NCBI RefSeq assembly: GCF_016808095.1
Contig: NC_068980.1
Location: 3,596,001-3,660,000, forward strand
Length of the DNA: 64,000 nucleotides
Direction of reading: 5' to 3'
DNA from: Vigna angularis
Taxonomy: Eukaryota; Streptophyta; Magnoliopsida; Fabales; Fabaceae
Shown: positions 49,763 to 63,500 of the stretch, in pieces
How the letters are laid out: the number at the start of each line of letters is the position of its first letter
How positions within the stretch are numbered: position 1 is the stretch's first letter
The notes under the pieces: generated by a model
Databases searched by the model: none
What the model was told of the DNA's origin: nothing
What the model saw: the letters and a program-made list of their open reading frames with translations, nothing else
Program-made: the position numbers and the translations under genes

Positions 49763-51825
49763 TACTGCTTATCAGGGTAGTCTTGTTCTCTAGTTTTTGA
49801 ATCCACTCTCTCCCACCAGGCCCTGTTTCGCGGAACCTTCGTTAAAAATATAAAGAAAACATCTTTACATCACAGACACAGAGCATAACTGAACACGAAT
49901 CTCAATCTCAATTTCTGATAAGCTTTTCGATTCTTTTCTACTTTCCTAAATAACCAAGCACACCAGAATAGCTTCTCTAACCTTGTTCTTCAATCTTCCC
50001 CTGAATATCAACAACAAATAGCACCCGGAACTTCCCAAACCTCTGTTGCAACAATATAACAAAGAAACGGAGATTAAGAAACTGAAATTCCCCTTCACAT
50101 CTAAATTAACTTTTAAGCAGAAAAGATTATACTTTCATCGTACAAATTCATTATCAAACATTCATACCTTTTGCAGCTATTTGCTACTTACTGATAAATT
50201 GTAATTATCCCCAAACAAAGCAAAAAAAACACAAGAACATATCGGACTGCAACGTGGAAGTTCGCTAAATTCAATCAATTCAAACAAAACCGAAACCACA
50301 CCCATACTTTTCATAACAATTAAAACATGTAACAGAAACATGGGAAACATGCATCCAATCAATATACAAAGAAGAAAAAAAAAACAGATAGAACTTGTAA
50401 CGTGAAAAACAAAATTAATCAAAACGAAAATCTCTTTCGAAGATTGAACTTTCAGTGAGACTCTAACCTCCAACAGGTGAAGAAAAGGAGAGTTGGCAGA
50501 ATTAGAGAATAAGGACGGCGCAAAAAGGTGTGAAGCAGTTTGATCAGAATAAGGTGGCAGAAGCATAAAAGAGGAAACAACGACAACTAAAGTACAAGTC
50601 AACTTTGTATGAATAGGTTATTATTATTATTATGGTGGGTGGCTGCTGAAAAACTTAGGAAAAAGCGAAGTAGAAGGAGCAGAACAAAGAAAGGTTGTTA
50701 AGAAATAGAATGGAAATGATGTTTGGAGAGGAACTGAATGCGCGCAAAACTGGTCTTCTCTTATGCTTTCTCTCTCTGACTATGACCAAACAACAAAGTC
50801 TGCTATGCTTATTCTTAATAAGGTGTAAAATATCGTACACTGCATATTCCCACACCAAATTATTTTCACATTCTCATTTATTTTCTTTGATCTTCATTAA
50901 ATAAATTAAATACACCTTTCAACAGTGGTTTTAAGTGTGCAAACATTATTCCTCACATCAAGAATTACAAAATTAATTTTTTAATTATTTTTAATCTATT
51001 ATCTTTCACCCAAAATTGAAATTTATTAATAATCCAAAATTTGACAAAATATTCTATACTATGATATAATAATTTTTTTAAGTGTAAAACCACATCTTGT
51101 ATTACTATTTAATACGTTCTAATTCAAATATAAATTTGAAAATTATTTAACACCTACAAAAATTTAATTTTATAAAATAAAAAATTATATTTATTCATTT
51201 TAAAATTTAAAAACTACAAGTTTATTTACACTTTTGCCTATGCTTTTAGGTCCTAGCTTGTCTTCTTCACAAGATAAATAAATCACAATTATAATAAGAA
51301 CTATAAATAAGTCTTGTGTATTACAGAGCAACGTATTATTGACTTTTAATCAATTTCTGTTAATTATGAAGTTAAGAAAATTGATTATTGATATTAACAA
51401 TATTATGATTTTTAAGGAATTCTCTCTCTCACACGTTTAATTTGTATTGATCAGTTTTAATCTAACAATAGAATTGTTAAATATTCAAATGAAAGGTTAT
51501 ATGTTTAATAAATTTGTATTCCATTTATTATGTTTACTACGTAATTTTATTAAAGGTTATTATATGCTAAATTCAAATATTCAACAAGTGAAATAAACAT
51601 ATTATGGTTATTTATATAAAGAAAATTATGGTTATTTATATGAAAATTTAACAATATTGAAAATTAAATTAATATTTTAGTCAATGTTTTTAATATAGAT
51701 TATTGTTTAAAATCTTATTCAATTTAAGTTTAACTTTATGAAAAATAATCATGTAAATATATTAATTAAAATTAAAATTAATTAATTTAAAACAATGTTC
51801 AAAGATATAATGAATTAGGATACTG

Positions 51826-51860
<35 letters not shown>

Positions 51861-54800
51861 TATTATTATTATTATTATTATTATTATTGTCAACATTATT
51901 TTTGATAAAAATATATGAAAATACAGAATAATATAATATATTAATAATTTACGCAATATTCCCTACCATTTGTGTCACCTTTGCCTCTCTCATCAATGGT
52001 AACATAATAATAGCCTTACAAGATACAGGAGACAACAATATAACTATTTTATTACTTTATTAATTTTATAATCATCTAATTAATGATATATATGGTTTCA
52101 TAAAAGTCACATTTAATAAATAAACATATATAACTAGTATCCTACTATATTCTTTTATATTTATTTCATTTTTAAAAAACACAAAAATTTAATTACACTT
52201 TTACAAGTAATAAATATAAGTAATATGAGATTGTTCCATATCATTTTATGGAGTTTCAAATTAAAAGTTATACAGTAATTACTTGTTACTATATATTTAA
52301 ACATTTATTAATACTACTAAATTAATTATATATTTTATAAATATATTTACACATAACATTCAAAGATAAAAATTAACAAATAAATTACTGCTCATGTTCA
52401 TAATTGATATATTAGACTGTATTACATTTCAATCTTTTTATTTAACATTTTCTCTAATATTATTTTTATTTAATAACATATGGTTTTCAAATGTATATCT
52501 GCGTGATAAATTTTATATTATTTATTTATTTAGATTGTTGTAATATAATTTTTATGATATATAGATTCAGAGGAAAAGTAGTAATTTTAGTTTTTTTTTT
52601 CTCTTTATTACATTCAATTTAAAGATGCTATAATTACTAAATATAATATTCGACTCCTATTCATGTTTATTTATTTAATAAATGCCATAATTAATATTTC
52701 GTGATAAAAGTCAGACTGCTGATACATCTAAGTATACTTTACATTAATAGTCTTTAATATAATTGATATTTGTGTTAAAATCTTTTTTTTTCTTCTTATC
52801 CTCCTATCTCTATGTTTATTTTTCTTCAAAATTTAGTCAATTTAAATTACATTTTTAATTTTTTTTTTCAAATATACTGTTGAATTAAAAATAATATCTA
52901 AAACAATTTATTTTATTAAAATATAAAATAAATTTTAATTATTAAAACAAAAAATATTAGTAAACTATAAAATATTTTTTCTAAAAATAAATCATTTTTA
53001 TCGTGTAAATAATTTTTTATTATAAATAATTATTTAAATCTGAAAAAGTAGTTCTTAAAAGCTAAACCTAGAAAAGAATTATATACAATAAAAGATGAAT
53101 CCTTTTATTAATGGTATAGATACACACATTTAGGGTTAGAAATCATAGATTGAATAAATATAATTATAAAATTTAATAGCAGTTAAACATGATTATCTAA
53201 ATATTTATATACCTATTTTGAACTGTATTTTGCTTGAACAAGCTATGCATACATATACAGATAGATATAGGAAGACTAGGCTTAATTTAAAACATAATAA
53301 GTGAAGAAGATAACTCATATGAAGAGTGTTTAAGGAGAGTTTACTTGTTCAAATGAAGAAACTTAACAATGGAGAATAAGCATTTAAAAAATGGCTATAT
53401 TTTATATCTGATGTGCATCTGATAACAACACAACATTGCTTTAGTATCTGTCTTGTTAAACCAACTTTATCACCAAACAGTCAAGAATTTCTGACTTGTT
53501 CAACCAAACTGCAAAAAAATTGACGCCAGATACTGTATAATATAAGTCATTCGTTTGAGTAAAAAAGAGACAATGAAAACGATGCAGATATAAGTCAGAA
53601 AACATGAATAACCAGACTCATTAATATAATCACTCCAGAAAACTGAGTCTTTTACAAGTTGGTCATAGATGAATCTTCACTCCAAAATATTAAAATAATA
53701 TATTTATAGATTTTTCTTATATATTATTTGATTTTATTATTTTTAAAACTTAAATTAATATTTAAATTTTTATTAAAGTTAAATATATTTTTGTTTCTTA
53801 AAAAATTAAAAATAATCTCTATTCAAAACTGACTTAATTTACTTTTTAACTTTAAAAATCTATAAATTTAGTTTTTTTTTTACTTTTATTAGGTTTATAC
53901 GATGTTTTAAGAGCATCTTATAATAATGTTTAAGTTTCATCCTTATACATATTTGTTTTAATATTATTTGAAAATACGTGTCAAACATCAAATTAATTTA
54001 ATAAATTTTAACTAAAAAAATAAATTCAAAGATGAAAAACTAAATTAATCCTAAATTAAAAAAAATTAATATTTACTCAAAACTAAATAACTAAAAACAT
54101 ATACTTTTTTTAATTTTTAGCTAGATGTAAAATTTTGATTTGGAGTTTAAAAAAAACAACATACACGTAGAAGAGACAGGTTCAGATACAAAAGTAAAGA
54201 ATTCTAAGTATTAATGTGTGCAACATAATTATGTGAGTGTTCTAGATTGAAAAGAAGCCGCAGCAGAGGATTCTAGACCTTATAACCGAATTAGAGATAT
54301 TATTGTGAGTATTGGTGGTTGAAATTTGACATGTTTGTTTTGCAAAGATTGGTGGGGAGAGTCAACTTTCAAAACTATAGATTGCCCCGTGTAGACCAAC
54401 ACATCATCTGACTACTTCAAACTTCAAACATTTTCTGCTTTGAAATCAACTTTTAATGTCGTTACACGTAAATTGGTATTCCTGCACTTAAAAGAAAAGG
54501 TTACAGAAATTGAAAGACTCAAAAGATGGATTGGATTATCTTATTGTCTGTTCCTCAAGAGTCAAGATGTTAGTCCTCTTCATAGCCCTGCTATGAAAAA
54601 AATTTCATAAATCTTTTAGAAGGCTAAACAATAGGAAAATGTAAAATAAGATTAATTGTATGATCTAAAGATGAAGAAAATTACGTATAGTTTAATTAAA
54701 TATTTTTTATGAAAAAAAAAGACACTGTGACTTTTGATGTGTCAGGAATCATAAGGTGTGATAATATGATAAGGATGAGATGGCTTTATATTAGGGTGAT

Positions 54801-56828
54801 GATAAATGAACACCAAACTTCTAGCTCCACAAAATAATGTTTTTGTTTAAAAATATTAAATATTTGGAGATGAATCAAGTAAGAAAATTAAAACGCTGAT
54901 ATTTTTTTGTATTAAGTGTTAAATACGTACAGAAAGATTGAAAGCTGTATGATTAAAATTTTCCTTTATATTAATATCATTGTGGCGAATACATCTTAGA
55001 AAACATGAAAATTTGAAAGTTGAATTCTATAAATTTAACTAAATAATGTTTTACATAAAAGAATCATTTAGTTTTTTAATTAAATTTTAAATATTTTTAA
55101 TCAACCTTTTATTAATATTTTTTTATTACTGATCAAAATAATTTTTATATTTATCTAAATACTATATTGTTTCATCTTTATATTTTCAATTTATAAAATA
55201 AATCATTCTATTTTTTTATTTTTTTCATGATTAATATTGTTAAAATAGATCATTCAATCTGATTTCGCCTTCACATTAGTTACTTAATAAACTAACTCAA
55301 TATAACTCACTTATTAGTGAACTCAAAAAATTTAAACCTAAGTCAATCCATCGTAGATTAATAGGTTAAACAGGTTGGTTCATTGAATTACTTAATTATA
55401 ATTTTTTTCCTTCAATCTAAATAAAAATAACAACAATGTTTTTTAATTGAAATATAAATAAAGTTCAATCTAAATAAAATCTAAAATGTTGTTAAACTTT
55501 ATATACAAATCAAAATAAAAAAAATACAATACATGTTAAACATGAAATACAACTCAAAAAGCACAAAATCAAACTAGTATCTAATCTTAAATCATTATTT
55601 CTATTTATTCATATATAATATTAGAGTCATGGATAAATCCACAACATAAGATAAAAGTTTATGATTTTATTTTTTTAATATAATTTAAAATTTATAGGTG
55701 GGTTGGTGAACCATCTGGACTCATTACAAATTTAATTTGGGTGAGTCAGATTCTTAATAAATGAATTTAATTTTGATTCCTGTCGAAATTTATAACTTTT
55801 TAAACTTAATGTAAAAAGAGATATTTATTTTTATTTGTAAAAATGAGTTATTAACTCCATAAAATAGGTTTTCATTATATTCTCTTTAAATTTAATTATA
55901 AGTATAAAAAAGATAATTTTAAATTATAAGTAAAAATGTTATTTTAATTTTTTTTAGTTATTTAAAAATTCTAATTTTAATATACTAAAAATTTAAAGCG
56001 AAGTATTATATTAATTAAAAATGAACAGTATAGATAATATATGACTAAAATGACCCACATAAAGCTTTAGAATTTTAGATTAAAGATAATATTTGTTATT
56101 TTTCCTCAAAAACCCTAACCTAATGACTCTCTTTTCTTTTTTATATCAAATTCAATAAGAATACTTTGGCAAAAAGAAAGGAAAAGACAAATTACATTAA
56201 ATGTGATTATAGTGAGTAAATGTACTAACTTCCTTTAATTAAAAAAGTTTATTAATTTTGATTATATTTGAGTTTGGAGAGTGTATATTTTTAACCCTTT
56301 AAATGTGATTTATTGACATTTCTAATTCACCCTGCCAATCTAACCAGTTAAGGTCGAATTGGTCAATTGAATTGATCCTTTTAAAATGTTTTTAATAAAC
56401 TATTATTTTAATGTGCGGTTCACTATTATGATTTTTTATGCTATTTTATTATGTACTATATTTATTTAACTCGTGTTTATTATTTTTTAGAAAGTATTCG
56501 CAGTAGGATAACGCTTGTATAGTTGTGATACTGTAAATTTATTTTTCAAAAATAATATTTTGACATCATATAAAATAAAAAATATTCACTTTACAACCAT
56601 TTTAGTAATATAATAATATATATATATAAATATAAGAAACCCTTGATTAAATGTTGATTTATGAGATAGTTGTATTTTATTAATGAGATATGAACATATA
56701 GTCTCATTGTATTTTATTCTACTGATATATTGGAACAACAACTTACTCTAATTGCATAAATTAAGGAAATGTTTATTTCATTCAAACAGACAAATCAGCT
56801 GTATAATTTTTCTGTCATGCAGTATTTC
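49763..56828. other. 5' flank of the TRM-like gene and long AT-rich intergenic DNA
   Basis: 49763-50640 probably contains the TRM-like 5' UTR, likely with an intron: a donor-like CAG|GTGAAG or GAG|GTTAGAG context occurs near 50465-50480 on the minus strand. A 141-codon ORF here (50177-50602, minus) has no recognisable features. 50900-56800 is very AT-rich, and I see no gene in it. A trinucleotide palindrome lies at 51826-51888. 54160-54560 is somewhat more complex but has no identifiable content. Confidence 0.5.
51826..51888. repeat. (AAT)n-(ATT)n palindromic microsatellite
   Basis: About 32 bp of AAT repeat passes directly into about 31 bp of ATT repeat, so the two halves are reverse complements with almost no spacer. 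The structure could extrude a hairpin or cruciform. Confidence 0.93.
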
Positions 56829-57175
56829 TCACAGCCCCTTTAGTGCATGCTCCCTTTCCATGATTCCAAGTCCTTCTCTAAACTTTTCAAAAAGTGTTTT
56901 CTCCAATGCCTCCTTGAAAACACCATCTGGCTGTTCCTTAGCAGGAATCTTCTTCAGTTCAATTTCATTCTTTAACATTCTTTCTGTAACAAAAAGGTAA
57001 TGCACTCTATGTGTTTGATAGGCCTGCCGAATACTAGATTTGATGACAGTTTAATAGCTCTTTCATTCATCACAAAATGAATTCTATTTTATAATATTTT
57101 CCTATAATGCACTACACTGGATTTGATGACAGTTTAATAGCACTTTCATTTTCCACAAAAAAGTTTAACTTCATA
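56829..57175 (-). pseudogene. Ty1/copia retrotransposon RNase H C-terminal relic
   Basis: The minus strand encodes NERAIKLSSNLVFGRPIKHI, a frameshift, then LFVTERMLKNEIELKKIPAK, followed by EQPDGVF, EALEKTLFEKFREGLGI and a stop at 56829. These match the copia RNase H end (DNxSAIKLSxNPVFHxRTKHI ... FVRE ... ELxKIPTKEQPADVFTKAL). Some changes, such as ADVFTKAL to DGVFKEAL, show decay. The NESAIKLSSNP part is present twice (57034-57066 and 57119-57151 on the plus strand), so a tandem duplication occurred inside the relic. No other pol domains are nearby. Confidence 0.75.
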
Positions 57176-57811
57176 ATATCTGTGATTAGAAACTGTTCTG
57201 CGTGAGATGGAAGGTGTACTAAACAGAAAATGTTAAGAATTCAAAGTGATTTAAAATTCACCTTGGATAAAAATGATTAAAGTGAATAACATCAGTAAAA
57301 ATGTCCACATTTGTATCCTATTTATTCTAGTTTTTAAACTAAGTAATTCATATTTTCACTTCTTTCTCTTTAGTACAGATATACATAAAAAGTGATAATC
57401 AGTGTGAATTGGTCCTACTCTATGATGGTTGAGAAATTTGGTTGAGCCACATAGCCCTGTGATGACGGTGTTGTTTTCTCTTGATATGCATAATACTATA
57501 GTCTGGGGGTGATGACCTCAAAGGATAAGATCAAGAAGCTATAAATCAATCATCTCAATATTCAATGTTCAAGCTTAAACAAGGTTGCACCGCACATACG
57601 CTGACTTCTCAAAATCCCTACAAGTTTTCAAAATATTCAACTTTAGAATATAATAAATAAATTCTCTTAAAATAGTCTCTGCTAGTTTCAATTATCTGCA
57701 TAAAAAACTCAACTTTCCTGTTCATGCCTCAGCTTGTTATCTAACTCAAGAAGATTTGAAGGAACTGATTCAGTTTAGATATGTTATGTCACTACTGTTG
57801 TTAACCAAAAA

Positions 57812-59432
57812 ATGGGCACGCGCACACCTTTGTTCCGTGATTTTAAAAATCAAGCTTCTTTCTTTCTCAAGGAAAAATTCAAGACTGCTAGGTTAGCTCT
57901 CACTGATGTTACTCCAGCAGAACTGTAAGCTTCTCTTTTCATGATTCAACTATAAGATTTGACATTTTATGTGTTTCACAGCCAAAGAAACCATCTCTAA
58001 TACATAGCTTTTGTGGTCCTATACTATTTGTAGCATGACAGAAGAAGTTACCAAAGGAAATCCATGGGCCCCAGATTCTCCAACACTCAGATCAATTTCA
58101 AGGGCTGCTTTTGAGCTTGATGATTATTGGAGGATTGTAGAGATTCTGCACAAAAGGTTTTTCTGCCTGCTTTTTCTTCTTCAAGTTATTGGTATTGATG
58201 CTTGCCATCTGATAAAAAAAATGAATGAATTGAATAATTCTAAAACAGACTCCTTAAATTTGAGAAGAAGAATTGGAGGGCATCTTACAATTCTCTGATT
58301 GTGGTGGAGCACCTGTTGACTCATGGACCAGAAAGTGTTGCAGAGGAATTTCAGAGTGACAAAGATGTAATTAATCAGATGAAAGATTTCCACTTTACTG
58401 ATGCGAGTGGGTATGTTCTTGTTTAATTAGATTTCCATGATAATGCATCCTCAATATTTAGATTTAACCAAAACAATGGTGATATTTGATTTTCAATCTT
58501 ATTTAATATTGCTATTTCAAAAATACATTTATCTTTAAACTTAAATGTTATTCTCAATAAAAATAACTTGGAATTAATTTAGAAAAAACATTGAAATAAT
58601 AATAATAAATTGATTTAACTACTACTTTTATAGTTCTAAATATAATCGAGTCCGAACAAGAATTTTAATTAGACTATAGTCATGAATGATCCTTGTACAA
58701 CATTTTTCAACTTATTTGTGTTCTAGATTTTTAAGAAATCAAATATTACATTTTAAATTGGAATCATTTTTAATTGGTTGAGTGAAAGTGTAAGAAAATT
58801 ATTATAGACAATGATTAATGAGGGCTTGGTGAGAATGTGCATGCAGGTTCAATTGGGGTGTAACTGTTGGAAAAAAATCCGACCGGATTTTGAAACTCAT
58901 GGAAGAAGGAACTCTCCTTAAGGAAGAAAGAAACCGTGCTCGGAAGTTGTCCAGAGGAATTCAAGGTTTTGGAAGTTTCAGTCAAAGGTCAACTCAAGCA
59001 CACGGAGTTCTGCATGAAAAATCATTGCCAGACACATTTGACAGATCTAACTCTGACTTCAACAACAATCACAGCCAGGAAAACCAGTCATTTGGCTCAA
59101 ACCATTTTCTGGACACAGTAGCAGTTAAATCTCGTACTCCTAGTCATGAGGGAGGAGTTTTCAAGTCTCAAGATGATTGTGTAGAGCCAGAGAGCTACTT
59201 GGATGATCATGGAAACGCTCAAATGCATCAGAAATCTGATACAAGCTCTAAAGAAATGATGACAACTAGCAAGGAGGAATTCCATCTATGGAACTTGAAA
59301 GGGGAATCCAATCCACTTTTAGATGGTAACCAAGAGAATGATTCCAGACTTGGTATATTTACAGCCGAAGATGATCACCCCTTTAACTCCAAAGAAATGC
59401 ATTCAACTTCTTCCCTTCTTCGTTCTGGATGA
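57812..59432 (+). CDS. ENTH-domain protein (epsin-like clathrin adaptor)
   Basis: Four exons: 57812-57924, 58034-58156, 58249-58410 and 58847-59432. All introns are GT-AG and the phases join to 327 residues. Residues ~10-160 form an ENTH domain: FFLKEKFKTARLALTDVTPA, TEEVTKGNPWAPDS, RAAFELDDYWRIVEILHKRL, KNWRASYNSLIVVEHLLTHG, FNWGVTVGKKSDRILKLMEE and the KEERNRARKLSRGIQGFGSF helix. ENTH domains bind phosphoinositide membranes and help build clathrin-coated vesicles. The C-terminal half is Ser/Asp/Asn-rich and presumably disordered; I see no ubiquitin-interacting motif and no clear clathrin box. It is much shorter than the long Arabidopsis epsins and resembles the short plant ENTH proteins. 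The start MGTRTPLFRDFKNQASFFLK matches the usual family N-terminus, which supports the chosen ATG. Confidence 0.92.
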
Positions 59433-60522
59433 AGTTAAATATTAGAATGAAGGTAACAAGGTATATTACACTTCATGTGTAGAAAATTATTCCAATCATG
59501 GTCTTATACTACATGTATTTGTGTATATGGATTACCTTTGTTTCCTCCTACAGTTTTCCACCAGAAGAAAAGGCAAAATGTTTGTAGATTTGGAACTAGA
59601 AGAAGGCATATTGGAATGATGAACGAGTATAAATAAAGCAGAGACCTGTTTGCTGCAGATTCTGGTCTAGAGCTGTCACATACGCCCGACAAAACATATC
59701 CTATCTCTTTAGGTTTTACCTGGCCTAGCTAGCCATGGCTTATTTTAATGGCAGCTTATTCATCACTGTGAGCCATAGATTTATATGTTACAAACATAAA
59801 GATCCAAACAATTTTCTCATATTTTCTGGTACGTGTTACCAGATTAGAAGCAAGCAAGTCTAAGGGTATGTGACATGATTTTTATAACGGGTGTGTAGTG
59901 AGGGCACAACCACGAAACAACTTTAAATTTAGAAAGTGTTTGAAAAATCTTTCCTTGTACAGTGTTTGAAATAAATTATGTATAGTTCAGAAAGAAATTT
60001 AGAAAAAATGTATGGAATAGTTTTCATAAATTAATTTATGTAAGAATAAATTTCAATTCTTTTCTCTTCTGTAAATAGTTATAGAAAGACTCTTAAAACA
60101 TATCCATCATTTCAAGACTTAATATAGATGAAAGCTGCAGAACGAAGACACGTAATGTGAAAAATAGAATATATACAAATATTTGCATATCCAAAAGGCT
60201 AAATTGTTTCTTTTGCGCCTCAAATATGTGACAATAGTCAGTTTAATCCCATAAATACTCAAGTCATAATAATGACGGGTGCACAGACTTCTTCCTTTTT
60301 TTTTTCTCTGGCTGCAAATTGTGGCCAAAATACAATTTCTTTTCTGTCTATTTGAATGGCGTAAGCTGGGATCAGATCAAATTGACAATTTTTTGTGGCA
60401 TACAAAATAAATTTACAACCACACATACAAAACAAAAGAAAATCTTGGGACCAAAACGAAACTGGCCCCAAACTAATGAGGATAAAAAAGAGCACTTTAG
60501 CCCTAAATGAACAAAAGAAGCT
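59433..60522. other. Convergent 3' flanks of the ENTH and U-box genes
   Basis: The two genes are transcribed toward each other, and their 3' UTRs should occupy this interval. Several overlapping short ORFs around 60119-60560 have no features and are not supported. Confidence 0.5.
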
Positions 60523-63500
60523 TCAAGATTTGCAAAGCCAGTCTTGGATGGCAAGTCGAAGTGCGTGGTTGGGAGTAAGAAACAGGTGATTCAATTTCAA
60601 ATTAGTCATGGGAGAAGTGTCATGCCCATTTTCCAACCATTCACGTATGGCATCTCCTTCATAGGTAAATCCGTCTGCTGCAACTTGAGGATCATGCATT
60701 ATTTCCTGAAGAAGGAATCCAAAGTTCAAGAGCAAAATAGAATAAATAACCATCTTTGTCTTTTAGCACTATAAAAGTTACCTGAACCAAGTTATGTGAA
60801 GCTCTTTTATTTATAGAAAAGAAGTTACCTGAAGGATTGGACATAAGAAGAAAGACGGCACTGGTCGCTCTTCTGAAGCATGCATCTGCTCCAATTCTCT
60901 CACTAGTGTAGGTGTTAAATCTGGTCTGTCTCTACGATTTTGTTGACAGAATTGCAATCCCAGTTCGACCAAACGCGATGCCACAGGCGAGGGCCATTCT
61001 CCAGCTGAAGAATCAAGAATTGAAGACAATTTTCCACATGAAGCTGCATTGCGTACTAGAGCTGCTAATCCAACTGGAGTATTACCAGTGAGGAGTTGTA
61101 AAATGATGAGCCCAAAGGAGTAGATGTCAGACTTTGTTGTTAGTATTCCAGTTCTATGAAACTCTGGATCAGTATATGTGAAAGCACCCTTTGGTTCAGT
61201 GCTCAAACGGAAACTAGGACGGAGGAGAGACTCCTCACTTACCAGACTGCAGAATCCAAATCCGCATATCTTGCAACTAAGTGAAGAATCAAGTAGTACA
61301 GTTTCTGGCTTCAGATCACCATGGATAATAGTTTCGGGTTTAAAAGAATGTAGGAAGCAGAGAGCACTAGCGATTTCAGCAATCATTCGTGCTCGGGTAT
61401 TCCATGTTAAAGGAGAATTGTTGCTTTTCCGGAATAGGTAGTCTTGAAGAGTTCCATTGGGGAGGTACTCATATACAATTGACCAGGCTTCAGGGCAAAC
61501 ACCAAGCAAAGTGATTAAATGAGGGTGCTGGAGACTACCAAGAACTTGAACCTGATCACAAAAAAAGATAACATCAGTGGAATCTAACAAACACAGGAAA
61601 AAGAAACGAGTGAGGGAAATAGAAAACAACTCCATTATTAGTGTTGTGAAAAAAAAAGGTAGAATGTAAAATGCCTCAAAATTAAAGTTTCCAAATCCAA
61701 TCCTCTGAAGCCATCTTTATATTTTAAGATAATAAACTGGCAGAAAATCCTTTATGGGGGGAACTAACCTCTTGACGAAACTCCATTGGTCCTTGCATAT
61801 TATGTTGATGGAACCTTTTTATAGTAACAGTCCTACCCAACATTTCCCCCTTGTATATACAACCAAATCCACCTTGCACAATTTTAAAGCTGTTGGAAAA
61901 ATTACATGTGGCATTTTGAAGATCTGATGATGAAAACTCCGCTAACTCAGGTAATTCTTCAGGAAAGCCAATGACCCCGTTGCAATGAGCTGCTCCAACT
62001 TGTCCTCGACTTCTCCACCGCTCAAGCCAACGTAGGGATTCCATTTTCTGTCTCCTTATCTGCTGCCTTTCTTGCCACAGGGTTGAGATGGATTCTTGAA
62101 TTAGTGATAGTTCATCTGCAGCTTCATCACGTCTACGATTTGCTTCCTGAGCACGACTATCTAACAGCGCAATATTTCTCATGGTCATTTGAAGCTCGCT
62201 AGCAATTTCTTCACTCTCACTCAAGAGCTTTTGTTGTTCTTCTACCGTAGCTCTGAGTGCATCCTCAGCCTCTTTTCTAAGCTTTACTTCACGAACATGG
62301 GCAGAGTCAAACAAATTGACCTGTAAGATAGAATATAACTTTCGTAGGGAGCTTAAGAAATCAGTTAAACTATAGACTCACTATCCATTACAGTTCAAAA
62401 TGGTTTGGAGATAGAAAGGATACAGCTAAATCATACAATATCCCGTCATAGAAATTTCCACACAATTTCACTTAAGCAAATATTAAAAATGTTGCTTCTT
62501 CTACAATTCTGGCCTGAAAATGTTAGGTTCAGAAAATTGTTTGCAGAATCTCAGTATTTTCAGGAGGGATTCTGTCTTGTTGTAATGCTTTTGTCAAAGT
62601 TTCTGAAAAACTTAAGAAAAAAAAACACTTAATTCCTCATTCACATGACTAGAAAGGAGCAATAAGGGCAAAAGCCAGAAGGTTATTGGCTTCAGAAATC
62701 TTCAATGATTTACAATCACTAGATTTTGCTTACCTTCCTGATGGCTTCCATGGCTTCAACTTCTAACCTCTCACACTTTAATAGCTCTGCAGAGGCTTCG
62801 TCTGCTACTGCCTCGGCTTCTCTCTTGGTTTCAATAAGTTGGTTGTTAATTTTTTCTTCCATGGCCTCTAAGTATGTATCTAAATGAGCCCGAGAAGAAT
62901 TTTGAGAGGAACAATGACTGCTACAACTGGATGCTTTGGATGAAAAAGTGGCTCCAGTTTCAGAGATTCCAAAACCAGTGGCAGATCTTGCCGAATTTGG
63001 TTGAAGACACTCTGAGTCAAATAGTTCATTCTTACCATATTGAAAAGATCTACATCTCAAGCTTTCTGCGGTGGCAATCTCAGGTTGAGCGGACAAGGAT
63101 AAAGAACATGGTGTTTCAGAAGCCTCTCTTGTCCAGATGACTTTTCCTTTATAGAGAAACCATACTTCACAGAAAGGAGGAGCATTTTTGGCAGTGTAAT
63201 TTGCTTTACCAGAATTTCTTTTCACTTTCATGCAACTGCAATTTTCCACGATGATTTTGTAAGTGGAAAGATTTATTGATCCATTCGGTGAAAGAAATGG
63301 GACAAAAACGGACACTACAGAAGTAGATTGCAGCCTCCAAGTTATCAAAAGAAAATAAAACCAGTTGTGACGTTCTCAACTCTCTACAGAAACAATAGAC
63401 ACGAGGATACGAAATTCATGAGAGTCACAAGAATAAAATCAACTCTATCCAAACTACAGGGAAGACTAACTAGTAGCTTGGCAGTTCTATACAGAAGACA

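Noticed and set aside
50177..50602. 141-codon minus-strand ORF upstream of the TRM-like gene
   Set aside because: It is hydrophobic and low-complexity, with no family match. It overlaps the expected 5' UTR/intron of the TRM-like gene.
56752..57000. 82-codon plus-strand ORF
   Set aside because: It is the antisense of the copia RNase H relic, whose minus-strand reading matches known conserved strings.
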